Positions 12,640 through 23,521 of a stretch of DNA of 64,000 nt are shown in pieces. The notes under the pieces are model-generated. The model had not been told where the DNA came from. It worked only from the letters and a program-made list of their open reading frames with translations, and searched no databases. This DNA is from Cristatella mucedo. Taxonomy: Eukaryota; Bryozoa; Phylactolaemata; Cristatellidae. Location: NCBI GenBank assembly GCA_009760855.2, contig WPIO01000004.1:13078001-13142000 (forward strand), read 5' to 3'. How positions within the stretch are numbered: the first letter of the stretch is position 1; every line of letters starts with the position of its first letter. The translations under genes and the position numbers were made by a program.

Positions 12640-12965
12640 GAGTTACCCACATTACATCACTTATCGCCAACCTTTACTGCCTCCTCATCAAGAGCACATC
12701 CATTTCGATAATCCTTTTTGGTCACTTTATTCTGTTGCTTCAGATTGTCTATCCAAACTACTTCATAATCAGGCTAAGCATCGTACGACCAGCTCTTCTG
12801 ACTCAAGTTTTTTAGCTATGCTTCCTACAAACCTCAAATCATTTGTAGACCGTGACTTGAGTTCGATGGCTCCCAAAGCCTGGAACTCACTCCCGGCTGA
12901 TGTCCCCTGACTCGACGACATTTTAAAGGGAGCTAAAATGGGCTTCTGCGTAGTCATTTCTATAT
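12640..12965 (+). mobile_element. LINE-B 3' fragment
   Basis: Reads the C-terminal end of LINE-B: LLHNQAKHRTTSSSDSS, LPTNLKSFVDRDLSSMAPKAWNSLP. The same words occur in the copies at 6535-7995 and 55790-56390. It is 5'-truncated, diverged, and lacks the (ATT)n tail. Confidence 0.8.
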
Positions 12966-12984
12966 GCATGTGCCATCATAAGTG

Positions 12985-13140
12985 TCTTGATAGCCCAGGA
13001 GGTAAGATGCTCGCTCTCCCTGACTGAGGGGGGTGGGGTTCGAATCCTTTAGTAGGTGATCCTTTATTGCTAACTGCAAGTGTGGTGAAAGCCGTTAAGG
13101 CTCTTCTGCTTTACAAATGAGGCCGTTAAATCAGCTAATA
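12985..13140 (+). mobile_element. SINE-2 copy
   Basis: Has the full order: TAGCCCAGGAGGTAAGATGC (A-box region), GGGGTTCGAATCC (B box), GCCGTTAAGGCTCTTCTGC, and GAGGCCGTTAAATCAGCTAA. It lies directly after the LINE-B fragment. Confidence 0.85.
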
Positions 13141-14445
13141 TAAATGTAAGCCAGCGCCGTACTTACCGGAAAGTTCGAAACTTGCTCTGGCAATTCATCT
13201 TGTACTGATTTCAGGATGCTTTGCATATATGGCTATGTTGATAGATATAAACATGTGATGCTTCAGTATTTAAGTATTAAATGACTTGGGCTGTTAAGAA
13301 GTGGCACCGTCGTGATTTCTAGTCACTTCTAGTATGTGGGTTTGCATGAAAGCCGGTATTTTGTTGCACAATTCTGGAGAAATTTCTCTTCAGCATCGAT
13401 AAAGAACCTCAAGTAGACTATATAGAGGTGATACAAATATTTGACAATATTTTACCTTGCTCCAAAGCTTGCCAGACGTTTTTGATTTGAGTTCAAATCA
13501 ATGCCCAAGTTTGACCATGGCTATACAATCAGTGGATGATACCAATGATCCAGACTATGGTTGAAACAGGCTCTCACAGACAAAGTGGTGTGCTTGGCCT
13601 TGTTATCCGGTTGGCATAGACGATCTAGCCCTGTCAGGGTCGTCGCACTAGCAATACCAACATTTATCACGAAGCATTTATGCTTGTTCAGAGTGCCTTC
13701 GATGCAATACAGAGTTCTAGTACCAACTGCAATCCAAGGGCCCTCCTACCATCACTCCGCTGCTGCTGCTCTGCGCCGTCTTCTGAAGACAGTCGTCGTT
13801 ATAAGCTTCACTGATGCATCGCTTCACGTATGCTCTCACACAGATGCTGGAAAAGATTAATGTTATGTTCATCGGTCCGCACAACTCTTTGCCCACTAGT
13901 CAAGTGGGCGTGTTCCCGAGTACATTTTGGGCTGCATGATTTTCTTTCTAGAAAGGAAAGGTGTGTGCTGGGCAATCCTGGAGTGGATGCCTTACTGGTG
14001 TAACTCCGAAGAGTGGCTGATTCGCTCAGAGTTAACCCAATAGTAAGTTGAAGTGTGTTACCAACTCTTGTCGGTGGAGCCAATGCTGCTCTTAGAGGTT
14101 TGGCTTGTATAGCCCCATCATTTCGATCGTTTATCAGTTTTCGCCGATCACACTGCTTCCTTGTCGCCATCCTACTGAGTTGAAATTACTCCTTTGCTTC
14201 CTATTGTACGTACACACTGCACACTGATCATAAGAGCTCTTGCAATCCCTACTTTGTTGTAGCCGGTCAAATTCAGCCTCCAAATCTGTCCTTTCAAGAA
14301 GGCAGAGATCTCCCTTACTTTACCCATCTCTCAGTTACTTTGTTTTTAGCTACTTGACTGCCTCCTAATTTGACGGCACAAGGAAGTCATCTAGGCTAGC
14401 TTTCTAGGAAATATCGCTTTGCAGACAAGTAATGTAATGCATTTC
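13141..14445. other. spacer with unsupported ORFs
   Basis: Two ORFs of about 100 and 120 codons (13561-13860 on +, 13808-14170 on -) overlap in opposite directions and carry no motif. I see no repeat match. Confidence 0.35.
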
Positions 14446-14660
14446 CGTCTGTAACTCCACAAAGTCATAAAGACCATGTGAGAGACCATGTGAGTACACA
14501 TTCGGTAGCCAACAGACTTCGTCTCACGCAACAAAGAAAAAGTGGGAAGCATAGCAGAGTCAGGAGAGCAGTTGAGATAGTGAGTAGCATAGAAGTAGCA
14601 GCTCAGGACGGCTGAAAAGGATGTGCTATAGTCGGCAGTGGGAGAGTAGTTGTCGTTGAG
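14446..14660 (-). mobile_element. LINE-A 3' fragment
   Basis: The + strand shows the inverted LINE-A end: CTCCACAAAGTCATAAAGAC, then GGTAGCCAACAGACTTCGTC, then AGTGGGAAGCATAGCAGAGT. It matches the terminal 200 bases of the family and is strongly diverged. Confidence 0.7.
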
Positions 14661-14872
14661 TAGACAGAAGAGCTTTAGCCTTTGATACTTGAGTCAGGTG
14701 CAACAACATCGATGAGACATAATTTTAGGTGCATTTTTCTACGTTAGGAATGTTTTGTCTAGTAGAATTTGTTTAAGCTGCACTTGACTGTGATGGGAAC
14801 TACTTTTTGATGTGGACTTATACAGAAATTAGTACTGTGTGCGTCGTCTGAGCCATTCAGGAAGGGTCTTTG

Positions 14873-14992
14873 CCCAGGTTTGGCTCAAGGGTTGAGGTAG
14901 TTGCCTTCGACTACTGAGATCCTGGGTTTGAGCCCTTTGGCATATATGGAGCGCCTGGATAGAGATTAAGTTGTCTTTGGGTGCCATGCAAA
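14873..14992 (+). mobile_element. SINE-1 copy
   Basis: A TTTGGCTCAAGGGTTGAGG head, a GGGTTTGAGCCC B-box region, then GGAGCGCCTGGATAGAGATT and the GGGTGCCATGCAAA tail. Its tail stem has GCGCC opposite GGTGC, a wobble variant of the LINE-B and SINE-1 stems. Confidence 0.8.
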
Positions 14993-15059
14993 GGAGTTAT
15001 ATAAACGACAGATACCTTCGTGAAGCTGCTATCCCATTAGCCGATTTACTTTATCTTCG

Positions 15060-15370
15060 ACTAAAAGCACTGAAAGCATGCTCTCCACAAGGTGTTGGAA
15101 TATTTCCCACTACGAAAACCAAGGTTATACACATGGCTGTGGATGCTTGCAGCAATAGATCAAGCCGACTATTCATTGACTCGACCAGCTTCCTGCAAGC
15201 ATCTGGAGTTATGCCATCTTACAGCTGTTTGAGCAGGTCAAAAGGTTGTGCCAAAGATAGTAAGACCCAGTTCTCGGCTCTATGTGAGGGCTCCAAACTG
15301 TCCCAAAGATGCTTAATAGGGTCGAGATCGAAAGACTGAGGCACGGCTAACTAAGGACTCTGAACAACAG
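15060..15370 (-). mobile_element. Tc1/mariner transposase fragment
   Basis: The minus strand reads FDLDPIKHLWDSLEP, which matches the conserved DLNPIEHLWD box of Tc1-like transposases around the third catalytic acidic residue. It is followed at the expected distance by ITPDACRKLVESMNSRL, corresponding to the usual I..LI.SM..R segment. Only the C-terminal part is present and it contains at least one in-frame stop. No terminal inverted repeats were found. This is a dead DNA transposon copy. Confidence 0.75.
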
Positions 15371-15789
15371 AGTAGAACCTTCGGCTTTCAGTGGTAATGA
15401 GCTCAACCGAATAGGATAGATTTTCCAAGCTGCCCGAGAGTCAGAACGTTGCTAACAATCATGATAATGATCATAATAATAAGAGAACACATTTACAGTA
15501 TCCAAAGAAAAGTAAATATCTGCTAGACACTTTACATATGCTGCAAAGGAAATTGTGCAAAGGAAGCATTATATCTGGTGTCACTGGTTTTTGATAACAT
15601 GATGCTGTCAAAGTAGTGCAAAAAAGAGCATTACCCGAGTCAACCGATTTCACAGAAGCTCGATATTGCAGAAGTGACGGCGATGTACAATTTGAAGATT
15701 TAGGACCAAGCAGTGCTGTGCTTTTAGCGATATAATCATGAATGCCGAATGTTTTGGGCTGGGCCAACCTGCCGGATGTCAATCCCCTC

Positions 15790-16024
15790 CCCTTTGGCTG
15801 CGTGATTGGCTGTGTGTTTGCTAAGCAGCCTGTTTTTCGCCGAACGATGGGGGATATGAAATACTTAATGCTAGCATTCAAAGAACCTCGTGCCATTCTG
15901 AAACATTCCCTTTGGCTGCGTGATTTGCTGTGTGTTTGCTAAGCAGCCTGTTTTTCGCCGAACGATGGGGATATGAAATGCTTACGACTAGCGTTCAAAG
16001 GACCTCGTGCCAGCCTGAAAGCCT
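15790..16024 (+). repeat. tandem duplication, two units of about 118 bp
   Basis: Unit 1 (15790-15907) and unit 2 (15908-16024) both begin CCCTTTGGCTGCGTGAT and contain TTTTTCGCCGAACGATGGGG and a segment reading LAFKxPRA. They differ at roughly a tenth of positions, including one G less in unit 2. The duplication is therefore not very recent. Confidence 0.9.
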
Positions 16025-16488
16025 TCAGTGCTGCTAATCCGGGGCGCGGTCATGAAAGCATTCGACGTGGGACTGGTGGGACTGTAATCCAGTGTAGCTA
16101 CATGAGCCATCGTCGGTTAAACTGTGCCTCAGCCTTCTGCCTAAGCTTGGGCTGCCGTGCTTGCCACAACAGCCATCGTAGTTTGATGAATTATTCTGGG
16201 CTGCACGTTCGAGGAAGCAGCAGTGCTTCTATATCCGGCAGATCGAACGTGGGTTTGTACGCGTGGTGTTCGGCAGCTGGCCATGCATGCGTGTCATTCG
16301 ACCGCCGGCTAGTTAATGAGCTCGATCAGCCCGAATCCGAACAGGCTTGCTTAGAAAATCTGCGCACCTATAGCCTCGTCCGATGTGGTAGCCATCGCTT
16401 GCCATGGACCGAAGCTGAATCAGAAGGCAATATTCGGGTGCATTTTATGGCCGTCGCTGAGAACCGAGAGACTGAGAGCAGAGCGTAG
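15973..16488 (+). CDS. unsupported 171-codon open frame
   Basis: An open frame starts inside the second tandem unit and runs to a stop at 16486-16488. It shows no domain, signal peptide or membrane segment. Its composition (Ser, Arg, Cys, Ala) resembles out-of-frame reading of moderately GC-rich DNA. I keep it only because it is the longest frame in this stretch. It may be chance. Confidence 0.12.
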   Translation: MKCLRLAFKGPRASLKAFSAANPGRGHESIRRGTGGTVIQCSYMSHRRLNCASAFCLSLGCRACHNSHRSLMNYSGLHVRGSSSASISGRSNVGLYAWCSAAGHACVSFDRRLVNELDQPESEQACLENLRTYSLVRCGSHRLPWTEAESEGNIRVHFMAVAENRETESRA

Positions 16489-18147
16489 TCCATGTAGCCT
16501 GGGCAACAGCAGCCTAGCTCCCAATGCTCATCGAGTCGTCATCGTGTGGTGGGGGTCCTGGCCTTGTAGAGCCCGAAAATCAGGCCATCATTGAGTAGAG
16601 ATTAAGGAATTTGTAAAGCCGTGCAGCATTTAAAGATGAAGTCATTGACTGGAGAACAGGGAACGTGTATTCAGCGACTTATGTCAATACGATGGAGGAG
16701 AAACAGGCACACAGCTTCAGTATCAGCCTGCCTGCTCTCGATCAGGACTGTTTGTAAGTGCCTGCTGCACTTGTGAGCCGTTGCAGAAAATTAGTCTCAG
16801 TTGGCCAGATATGGACAGCTTTCATAGTTGCCTTGTTGCCTGGTGGGAGCGCGGAAGTGTTGGTGCAGCCGACATATTGTGGCCGGTGTCTTTCGATGAA
16901 AGCATATTAGACTTTAACTCCTTGTAGGGATCTTGGTGCTTATTCGATGCTGTACTTCTAGTGTATTATTGATAGCATGCTTCTGCAAGCCAGGTAATCG
17001 GCAAGTAAAGTCGATGTATGAAATACTCAGCTGTGATATGTCTGCACGTTTCCTCTCACTTTTTGGAGCTTTATTCGTAGGACCGACCTACTTGTTTACA
17101 AAAACTTAGCCAGCAAGCTAGTGGCTGTGCACACGGTAAAACTCATCCTATTAAACTAGGCCTGCTGTCCTGAAAGTACTCCTTAAAGTCTCGTCGAGGT
17201 TTATGGTCACTTACAGGTTGCAATTCACTCGAAAAGCTCAGACTAGACTTGCTGTAACCATGCTCACCTTGGTTGTTGCCACGCCTACCATCGTTGTCCT
17301 ATCCTGAGGCACTATTGCCGAAATGCTACCCATTGACCCTAATGCAATTTTCCAGCTGTAATTATTTACATGATTTTCTGAATGGTTGTGCTCCTGCAGG
17401 TTATTAGGCAGCAGCTGCGGGCTAGATATGTGTGGAACTAGCCCTCAGTGTGCCGCTCTCTTGTTGGAAGCGGCAGTCACGCACAGCTGGCTCATTCGAA
17501 GCCCACGGTGCAACTGACTGGCCATCTCTGGAAGTGAGTCTTTTGTGCCATCTAAAAGTATATTGTCACACGTGCTGTCATTATCTAGTCACACCGCTCT
17601 AGCATGTCCACCGTTCAGTGGGGAGTCCCCACTGGCACTAGCTATCACGACAGACGACCTTCCAGTGGATGCGCTGGCAAAATTCGTCTAGGGCCACTCA
17701 GCATCTTGCCGATGGAGCCTACATGCAACTATTGTTTGCTGAGTGTGGACACGAAGGTGCTTGCTTGCCTGCCTTCTTGCTTTTGGCCCAGTTTCGGGTG
17801 TGTGGTTCGGCTCTCTTCCAAATGTATTGTCACGATCGATTTTGACACTGGCAGATACTTCCTTCCCTGACATCTAGTTTAGACTGGTCTGACAGTGCCC
17901 TACCGAGACTGCCCCTCCCCTCATGTTCATTTTTACCCGAATTCGTGTGATTTGAGCCACTGCACCTGCTTCTCACAAAGCAACCAGCTGGTCCGGACTG
18001 CAGATCTGGTAGTTGCCGACGTATGCTCGTGAGTGCCTGTGTGTCTTGTGTGCTATGCCCTTTAAATGGCTCATTCAGTCCTACCTCCTACCCACCTCAG
18101 CTGGCTGGCTGGCTGCGATGACTAGCAGCTGCAGCTGCTGCTGACAG
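16489..18147. other. spacer before the GC-rich locus
   Basis: No repeat family or supported exon is seen. GC content rises after about 17900 as the coding-like region begins. Small ORFs such as 17604-17870 have no recognised motif. Confidence 0.4.
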
Positions 18148-18456
18148 GTTTGGCGAAAGATTATAAGTCATTCTGCTCCAGCACCGGTCTATGGCAGTGG
18201 GGCTGCTCTGCACTGCCAGTGTCAGGGAAATGAGGGGTCACCGTGGGCGGTAGGGGTCACGGCTGACCTGCTGCCGTCAGGGCTCCGGCACCACCTTCCC
18301 TCCACTGAGCAACCTTTGAGAACCGTGCCCGTGGGCAGGATTGCCATAGTCTATGTCCAAGTCCCTGGTGGGTTGCAGCCTACTGCCAATTACCGAATGA
18401 TGTGGGGGGCAGCTGTGGTGGTAGCAGCTGTTGATGAGCAGGACTTGAGTTTGCAG
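18148..18456 (+). CDS. candidate exon upstream of the long ORF
   Basis: Seen: an open stretch of 103 codons, phase 0-0, after a CTGCTGCTGACAG acceptor-like site and before a TTGCAG|GTAGCG donor. The right half reads TVPVGRIAIVYVQVPGG, then ANYRMMWGAAVVVAAVDEQD, which has an alternating hydrophobic pattern like folded protein. An alternative acceptor at 18279-18280 (CTGCCGTCAG) would give phase 1. The frame has no ATG at its start, so if real it is internal. I do not recognise a family. Inference: it may belong to the same gene as the long ORF 235 bases downstream, but the phases of the joining sites I could find do not agree simply. Confidence 0.35.
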
Positions 18457-18690
18457 GTAGCGACTGCGCGTCAGGCTAGCTTAGTGACTAATAGAGATCT
18501 ATAACTGGGTGAGTGGCTCAGTCGCAGCTTCGCAAGATCCCTTACGAGTCGCTCAGTCAGCTCCGTCGTCGTGCCGTGCATCAAGCATCGCCTACCTGTC
18601 TGGCTGCCGTACAGTGCAGCAGCAGAAGCGGTAGTAGGCACAGCGTCAAGTGAGGGAGAAGTTGCGGGAACACTTTCTCTGGCAAGCAAA

Positions 18691-20724
18691 ATGCTGAAGT
18701 GGACTGTTCAACAGAAACGGCAGCGGGCCAGCACCAACTCTGGTGACTCTCCCGAACCTGAGCAGACGACGAGCAGTGCAGTGGCTGCCGATAGCAGTGG
18801 TAGCTGTAGCCGTGCGGCCAGCAGCCGCAGGAGCAGCATCGGCGGTGGCACCACCTGCCGGAGGAGTAGCATCGGCTGCAGTGGCGCTACGTGCCGGAGG
18901 AGTAGCATCGGGTGTGGCGAAGACCACCACCAGCAGCAGCAGCAGGTAATGGCATCTGTAATCCCGGACGACATCGTCCCCGGGTCTAGCCGTCAGTGCC
19001 CGAACAGGCCGCCGACCCCGGGCAGTAGGGGGCCCAGCCCGGCGGCCGTGGCGGAAGTGACTGGCGCTCTCTGTGCGAGCGCAGCATCGATCGTTCACGA
19101 CTCGGAGAATGCCAAGCCGGCAGCCGCCTCCGCCGTCTTCTCTCGTCGGGCGAGCGTGCGCCACCCAAGAGCCAGGCAGGCTCGCCCGATTTCACTCGAC
19201 CTCGACGCAGCGCCGACCGGCTGCGACCGAGCGGACATTCCGCAGAAGGCGAAGGCTCTGCTGGGCATCGACCAGCGCCAGGCGGGCACGCCCGTCGTGG
19301 TCGTCACTGCTCCCACCGCCGCTGCCACCAGCGCCACTGGTGGACACGCGGACCGCTTGACGGTGTCACCTAAAGCCATGGCCGTGCTAGGTTTAACGGC
19401 TGCCGAGAGTCACCAGGCCGTCGAGCAGCAGCAGCTGCAGTCTCGCCAGCGACTGTCGCAGCTGCGCCGCTGCCGCTCGCCAGCCTCCAGGCAGCTACAG
19501 AAGATCAGAGAGTGCTCGACTGCGCCGTCAAATGGAGCTCACTTGGCCGTCCGCATTGGCGGAGACTGCAGCAGCAGCAGCAGCGGTGGCAGCGCATCGG
19601 ACGGCTTTGGCGAGCAGCAGGCGACGGTGCACTCGGCTGCGCAAAACCTCGCCGTGCCGTGGCAGCACGAGCAGGACCCGCCCGCCAAGCGGCCTGGTCT
19701 GGAGCATCGCTGTGCTCACAGCTGCGCTCTCACCTCGGCGGCAGCTGCTCTACGGCAGCCGCCACTGCCTTGGACAGAGCTCCTGAACGAGGTGGTGGAA
19801 CCGTTGGCTGCCCGGCCGAAAGTGGCTCGCCGGCGACAGCTGAAGCACTCCGGGAGAGAGGCACTTGCGATCTCGGCAGCCGCACTGCGGCGTGCCACGT
19901 CGACAGAAGAGCTCGTGAACCGAAGCGGCGGCAGAGCACACGACAGCAAATCGCCGACGTACCGCCGCAGCGGCTCGTGCACGCCCGACAGTGGCGTCGG
20001 TGGACTGCACGGACCGGCCCCCGAGCATGACAGTCCGTCAGACGATGACGCAGTCGCCGCCTGGCGGCAGCTATCGCTCGCTGTTGCCGGCAGCGGCGGC
20101 TTGTGCCGCAGCGGCAGGCACTCGCCTTTAGTCGGTGCAGTGCACGCTCCACTGCGCCAGCTCAGCGGCTCGGGGAGCGTACACTGCACTGACTTTATCG
20201 ACGTCGACATCCTGCTGGGTGCGACAGAGCAGCAGCCGAGCAAGCAGCCGCCACCGCAGCTGCTGCTGACAGCAGCAGCCGCACGGGCCGGCATCTGCCG
20301 CTCGCCGGGCAGCTGTGGAGGCGGCGGTAGCTGCGGCTGCTGCCTGTCGTGCCCTTCGGCAGAGTGTTGCAGTGCGCTGTTGAGTCCCGACGAAGACGGC
20401 CATCGGCGGAGGCGACTCTCGCCTCGGCGGCAGCGAGTGGCCCGCGCGACCTCTCCAGCAAGCGGCACGCGGGGCGGCGCACCGGCGGCTCACCGCTCGG
20501 TCTCTGCACACCGCGCCTCGCCGGCTGCCGCCGGGACAGGCGAATTGCGGAGGGGAGCGCTGGAGCTCGAATCGCTGCACTGGGTCGCCTCGAGAGCGAG
20601 CCAGCAGATCTCGCTGACGGCCGTCGGCGGCCGAAGCGGGCGCCTCCCGCAGGGCCACTCGCAGGACGACCGGCAGTCGGCCACCGCGGTGGCTTTTCGC
20701 AAAACGATGCACGTTTACTGTTGA
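18691..20724 (+). CDS. long Ser/Ala/Arg-rich ORF, probable host coding exon
   Basis: Seen: 677 codons without a stop from the ATG at 18691 (AAAATGC context); the open frame extends upstream to 18571 without ATG. GC content is near two thirds. From the ATG, residues 46-51, 57-62 and 69-74 are RRSSIG repeats, which fit basophilic kinase sites such as R-R-x-S. A five-Gln run sits near 81-85. PISLD is near 166, KAKALLGI at 186-193, and a related KAMAVLGL at 228-235. A Ser/Asp stretch DSPSDDD and a Cys-rich SCGCCLSC segment follow towards the C-terminus. No globular domain, signal peptide or membrane helix is seen. It may be the large last exon of a scaffold-type protein. Caution: GC-rich DNA is poor in stops, and the other frames are also fairly open, so this needs transcript support. 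I do not recognise the family. Confidence 0.55.
   Translation: MLKWTVQQKRQRASTNSGDSPEPEQTTSSAVAADSSGSCSRAASSRRSSIGGGTTCRRSSIGCSGATCRRSSIGCGEDHHQQQQQVMASVIPDDIVPGSSRQCPNRPPTPGSRGPSPAAVAEVTGALCASAASIVHDSENAKPAAASAVFSRRASVRHPRARQARPISLDLDAAPTGCDRADIPQKAKALLGIDQRQAGTPVVVVTAPTAAATSATGGHADRLTVSPKAMAVLGLTAAESHQAVEQQQLQSRQRLSQLRRCRSPASRQLQKIRECSTAPSNGAHLAVRIGGDCSSSSSGGSASDGFGEQQATVHSAAQNLAVPWQHEQDPPAKRPGLEHRCAHSCALTSAAAALRQPPLPWTELLNEVVEPLAARPKVARRRQLKHSGREALAISAAALRRATSTEELVNRSGGRAHDSKSPTYRRSGSCTPDSGVGGLHGPAPEHDSPSDDDAVAAWRQLSLAVAGSGGLCRSGRHSPLVGAVHAPLRQLSGSGSVHCTDFIDVDILLGATEQQPSKQPPPQLLLTAAAARAGICRSPGSCGGGGSCGCCLSCPSAECCSALLSPDEDGHRRRRLSPRRQRVARATSPASGTRGGAPAAHRSVSAHRASPAAAGTGELRRGALELESLHWVASRASQQISLTAVGGRSGRLPQGHSQDDRQSATAVAFRKTMHVYC
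18821..18918 (+). repeat. in-frame coding minisatellite, three units
   Basis: Three copies of a 33-36 base unit containing GGAGBAGCATCGG encode the RRSSIG motif with a TC or SS lead. Copy spacing stays a multiple of three, so the repeat has changed length without breaking the frame. That is mild support for the ORF being translated. Confidence 0.75.
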
Positions 20725-22729
20725 CGTCACGTCGCATGCTGCTGCCACCGCAGCTTGCGCTGCACTGCAACGTCCCGCGTCTTTGACATTAGCCGGCCGC
20801 TCATGCAAACGAATCCTGCTGGGCCCCACCTTGATCGGGTGATACTGTGGTAGTGGACGATGAATTAAGTCATGCAATATATTTATCGAGCCTTAGCCAT
20901 CGGGCAAGGTTCTTCAAAAGCGCGTTCCGAAATCCACCCGAAGCAGGTCTCGAAGCGCCGGCACCGTCGGGGACGCTGTCACTGGGTTTGTGTCTCCGGA
21001 TGCTGTCACACTGGTGGGAATGAATGGCCTCTTTTTGTTTGGTGACCCCCCCCCAATCTGGAGGTTGCCCTGGCGACGCCTTGGTCGCTCGGTTGTGGGT
21101 GATCCGGTGTAGTGCTGCCGGACTGAGGTTAGGAGAGCCATGTTATGTAAACCTAGTAAAGGTCGGCTGATTCAGCAGCCTCTCATTTCTATTGCGGTGG
21201 ATGAGCCCTTGGAGTCGCCTTCACCGGCAGCTCATTTGCGTCGGACCAGAGCTGAGCCGGCTTTTTTTGAGCTTTGTCGAGCAATGCTGACGTCGGTGAA
21301 CTCTAGCCGAGTCTCGTGCCTGGCCGATCCCTCTTTTATAACGTTCAAGAAAAAATGCCTCTAGAGTGTGACGTCGCTGCTCGTTGACTGCTTCTTACGG
21401 AGTGCTCTGCTGCTGCTGCTGCTCCGCCTCTCTCGTTTGCATACAAGCTTTTATTTCTGCAAGCAGCAGGGTGCAACTCGTGAGGCTTGCGACGGGAGCA
21501 TGTCGGCACAGAGCTCCTTCGAAGTGTTCCCCCTCTGTTGGGTTTCTCGAGGGGTCTGCGACTGACATTGGCTTGGGCCTTTTTTGCCACCGCTGCCAGA
21601 GCACTGGAGGGTATTGTGGGAGCAGACAGACCATCAGTGGCCACCCACTAACCCTACGATTGATGTATATATAGCTGCAGCTTAGCCACTGCAAGCCAGA
21701 GGGAGAGCCGTGCAGCACGTGACAGTGTCTCGGAACACCCTGGGTGGACAGTGTGTGTTTCCTGACTCACTGAGGTTCGGCTGAACTCACAAAGCCCGTG
21801 GCCTCCATGCCGCACAGTGCACTCATTCTGCACAGCTTCCCACCCGTCTCCCTCCCATGTAATCCGTATGAGGAGCCTAACTGACCCGGCCCGAGCCCCC
21901 GGCTTCCGGTGGCTTCCGGATATCCTTAGCAGCAGCTGCAGTAAAGCTGGGCACGTGACCTCTGATGGCAATTGTCCTCCTCTCTTAGATTGGTTGATGT
22001 TCGATTGGGGTTTGAGGGCCGATGTATAGGGCTTGCTCGTGAGTTTTGCACGTAGGCTTGCACTGGGGCAGCATCCTCTCGGCGTGCAAGTGTTAGACTA
22101 GACAGTGCAGGTGTGGCAGGTCTGCTTCGGTGAACATGCAACACTGTCTCTGGCATCCCCTTGGACTACCGCATGTGGTTGCAGTAAATTGTGCACTTGC
22201 ACGCCCTGCTTCAGCCGACGATGTGCAGGTAGGGGTGATCCCCCTCTGTGATTTCGAGCAGCTCGACGCTCCAGAAACCTTTGCCACCCGCTGCAGTCAC
22301 CGGCCGGGGTACGGATTCTGCCTTGGCTTCAAGCAGCCGGCCTGAAGTGAGTGGGTGTGGCACGTGTAGTAGGTGTGCATCAGACACAGGGCAGTACCAG
22401 GCAGCATTTCCTTCCCGAGATTGATCGAGGACTCGCAGAGGTGCCTCCGTTCTCGGGTCTCTGTACTCTGGTGCCACTCGCTTAGTGGACGCTTCAGAAT
22501 GGTCCGGCGGTGCGATCGCAGTTACATCCTAGCGAACCGTTGTCGCTCTGCATTAGTTAGATTGTGACTGCCTAGAAATATATATTACTCTCTTTTTCTA
22601 AATGGGAATGATTAGGAACCGGCTATTTAATAATCTATGGTTAGATGGCATGTTAAGCCCAATTCAGGTAATATTCAGCCAGTTTCGCCTTTGTTCTTCG
22701 AAGGGAGCTGTAAGGTATGGCTCTTAGCT
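20725..22729. other. GC-rich non-coding stretch after the long ORF
   Basis: Several ORFs of 60-110 codons overlap on both strands here, none with a motif. A G/C homopolymer lies near 21048 (CCCCCCCC). No AATAAA is seen within 200 bases of the stop at 20724, which weakens the idea that transcription ends there. Confidence 0.4.
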
Positions 22730-22885
22730 GTGAGCTTTGGCTCTAAGGGGTAATGTGCTCACATTTGAGCAACCTGGGTCGTGGGTTCCAGTCTTGCAGC
22801 CGGAAGTCCATTCATTGGCAGCAGAATTGATAGCTGCCAAGGCCCTTTTGCCACTTCATAAATCAGGCTGTTGAGTCAGCTGACG
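22730..22885 (+). mobile_element. SINE-2 copy, diverged
   Basis: Head GGCTCTAAGGGGTAATGTGC, B-box-like GTGGGTTCCAGTC, then GCCAAGGCCCTTTTGCC and CAGGCTGTTGAGTCAGCTGA. The order matches other SINE-2 copies with many substitutions. Confidence 0.65.
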
Positions 22886-23237
22886 TTTACTTTTGTAAGC
22901 TCGTACCTACTGTGGCTAGGGAATGGATCTAGGGCCACGTAGACTTTCTACATGAAGGTCTGTGCATTGCTGCCGTGCTGCTCTATAACCATGCAGGGGC
23001 TGGCTGAGCTGTAGCTTCGCGTAGCATCGAGCCAGCATTCGTGACTCGTCATCGAGTGTTCCGTTAGTTCCTGTGTTTCGAGGTGCCAGCTTCGCCGGCA
23101 TTTGCCAGGCGTCGGCCTGCTACTACTGGTAGGGACTGGCGTCGTTAGACGCGTGCCTGCATGCACTTCGCTTGTCGAAGAGGCCCTGTGATGCAGTGGC
23201 CGGCGAGCGATCGTAACGAAACTGCTCATCGCTGCAG

Positions 23238-23300
23238 TTCCCCCGACCGAAGACTCGAGCGACGAAGACAGCGCTGGCGACACTGGCTACATTGAGCCCG
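23238..23300 (+). CDS. candidate acidic tyrosine mini-exon
   Basis: Seen: 63 bases after CTCATCGCTGCAG, with a branch-like CGTAAC about 25 bases upstream, and before a strong GTAAGC donor. Symmetric phase 1-1. It encodes VPPTEDSSDEDSAGDTGYIEP, very acidic, ending in a YxxP motif. Known: phosphorylated YxxP is a ligand for Crk-type SH2 domains. A role as a docking site is inference. Its acidic run, tyrosine position and phase resemble 308-352 and one reading of the end of 59084-59547. Confidence 0.4.
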
Positions 23301-23521
23301 GTAAGCATGCGCGCCGGCGCTGCCTCCGGAGAACGCTGCCGCAGCTGCGACCGAAGCCGCCGATGCTGCCGCAGGTGCGGCAGTGATTGGCAGCTGTCTC
23401 CTCAGCCTCTCCCAGCGGGCGGTTGGATGCTTTCTGTGGACGCCCAAGTATCGTTGCAGCCGTCCGTCCGTCCGTGCTGCTTCTGGGAGCTTGTGCACGC
23501 TTTCTCCTCTTTGCTCGGCAG

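Noticed and set aside
18646-20877. Long minus-strand ORFs (172, 250, 249 and 191 codons) opposite the 677-codon frame
   Set aside because: Shadows of GC-rich DNA. They show Arg/Ala/Cys-heavy wording without motif, and the + frame is longer and contains in-frame repeats.
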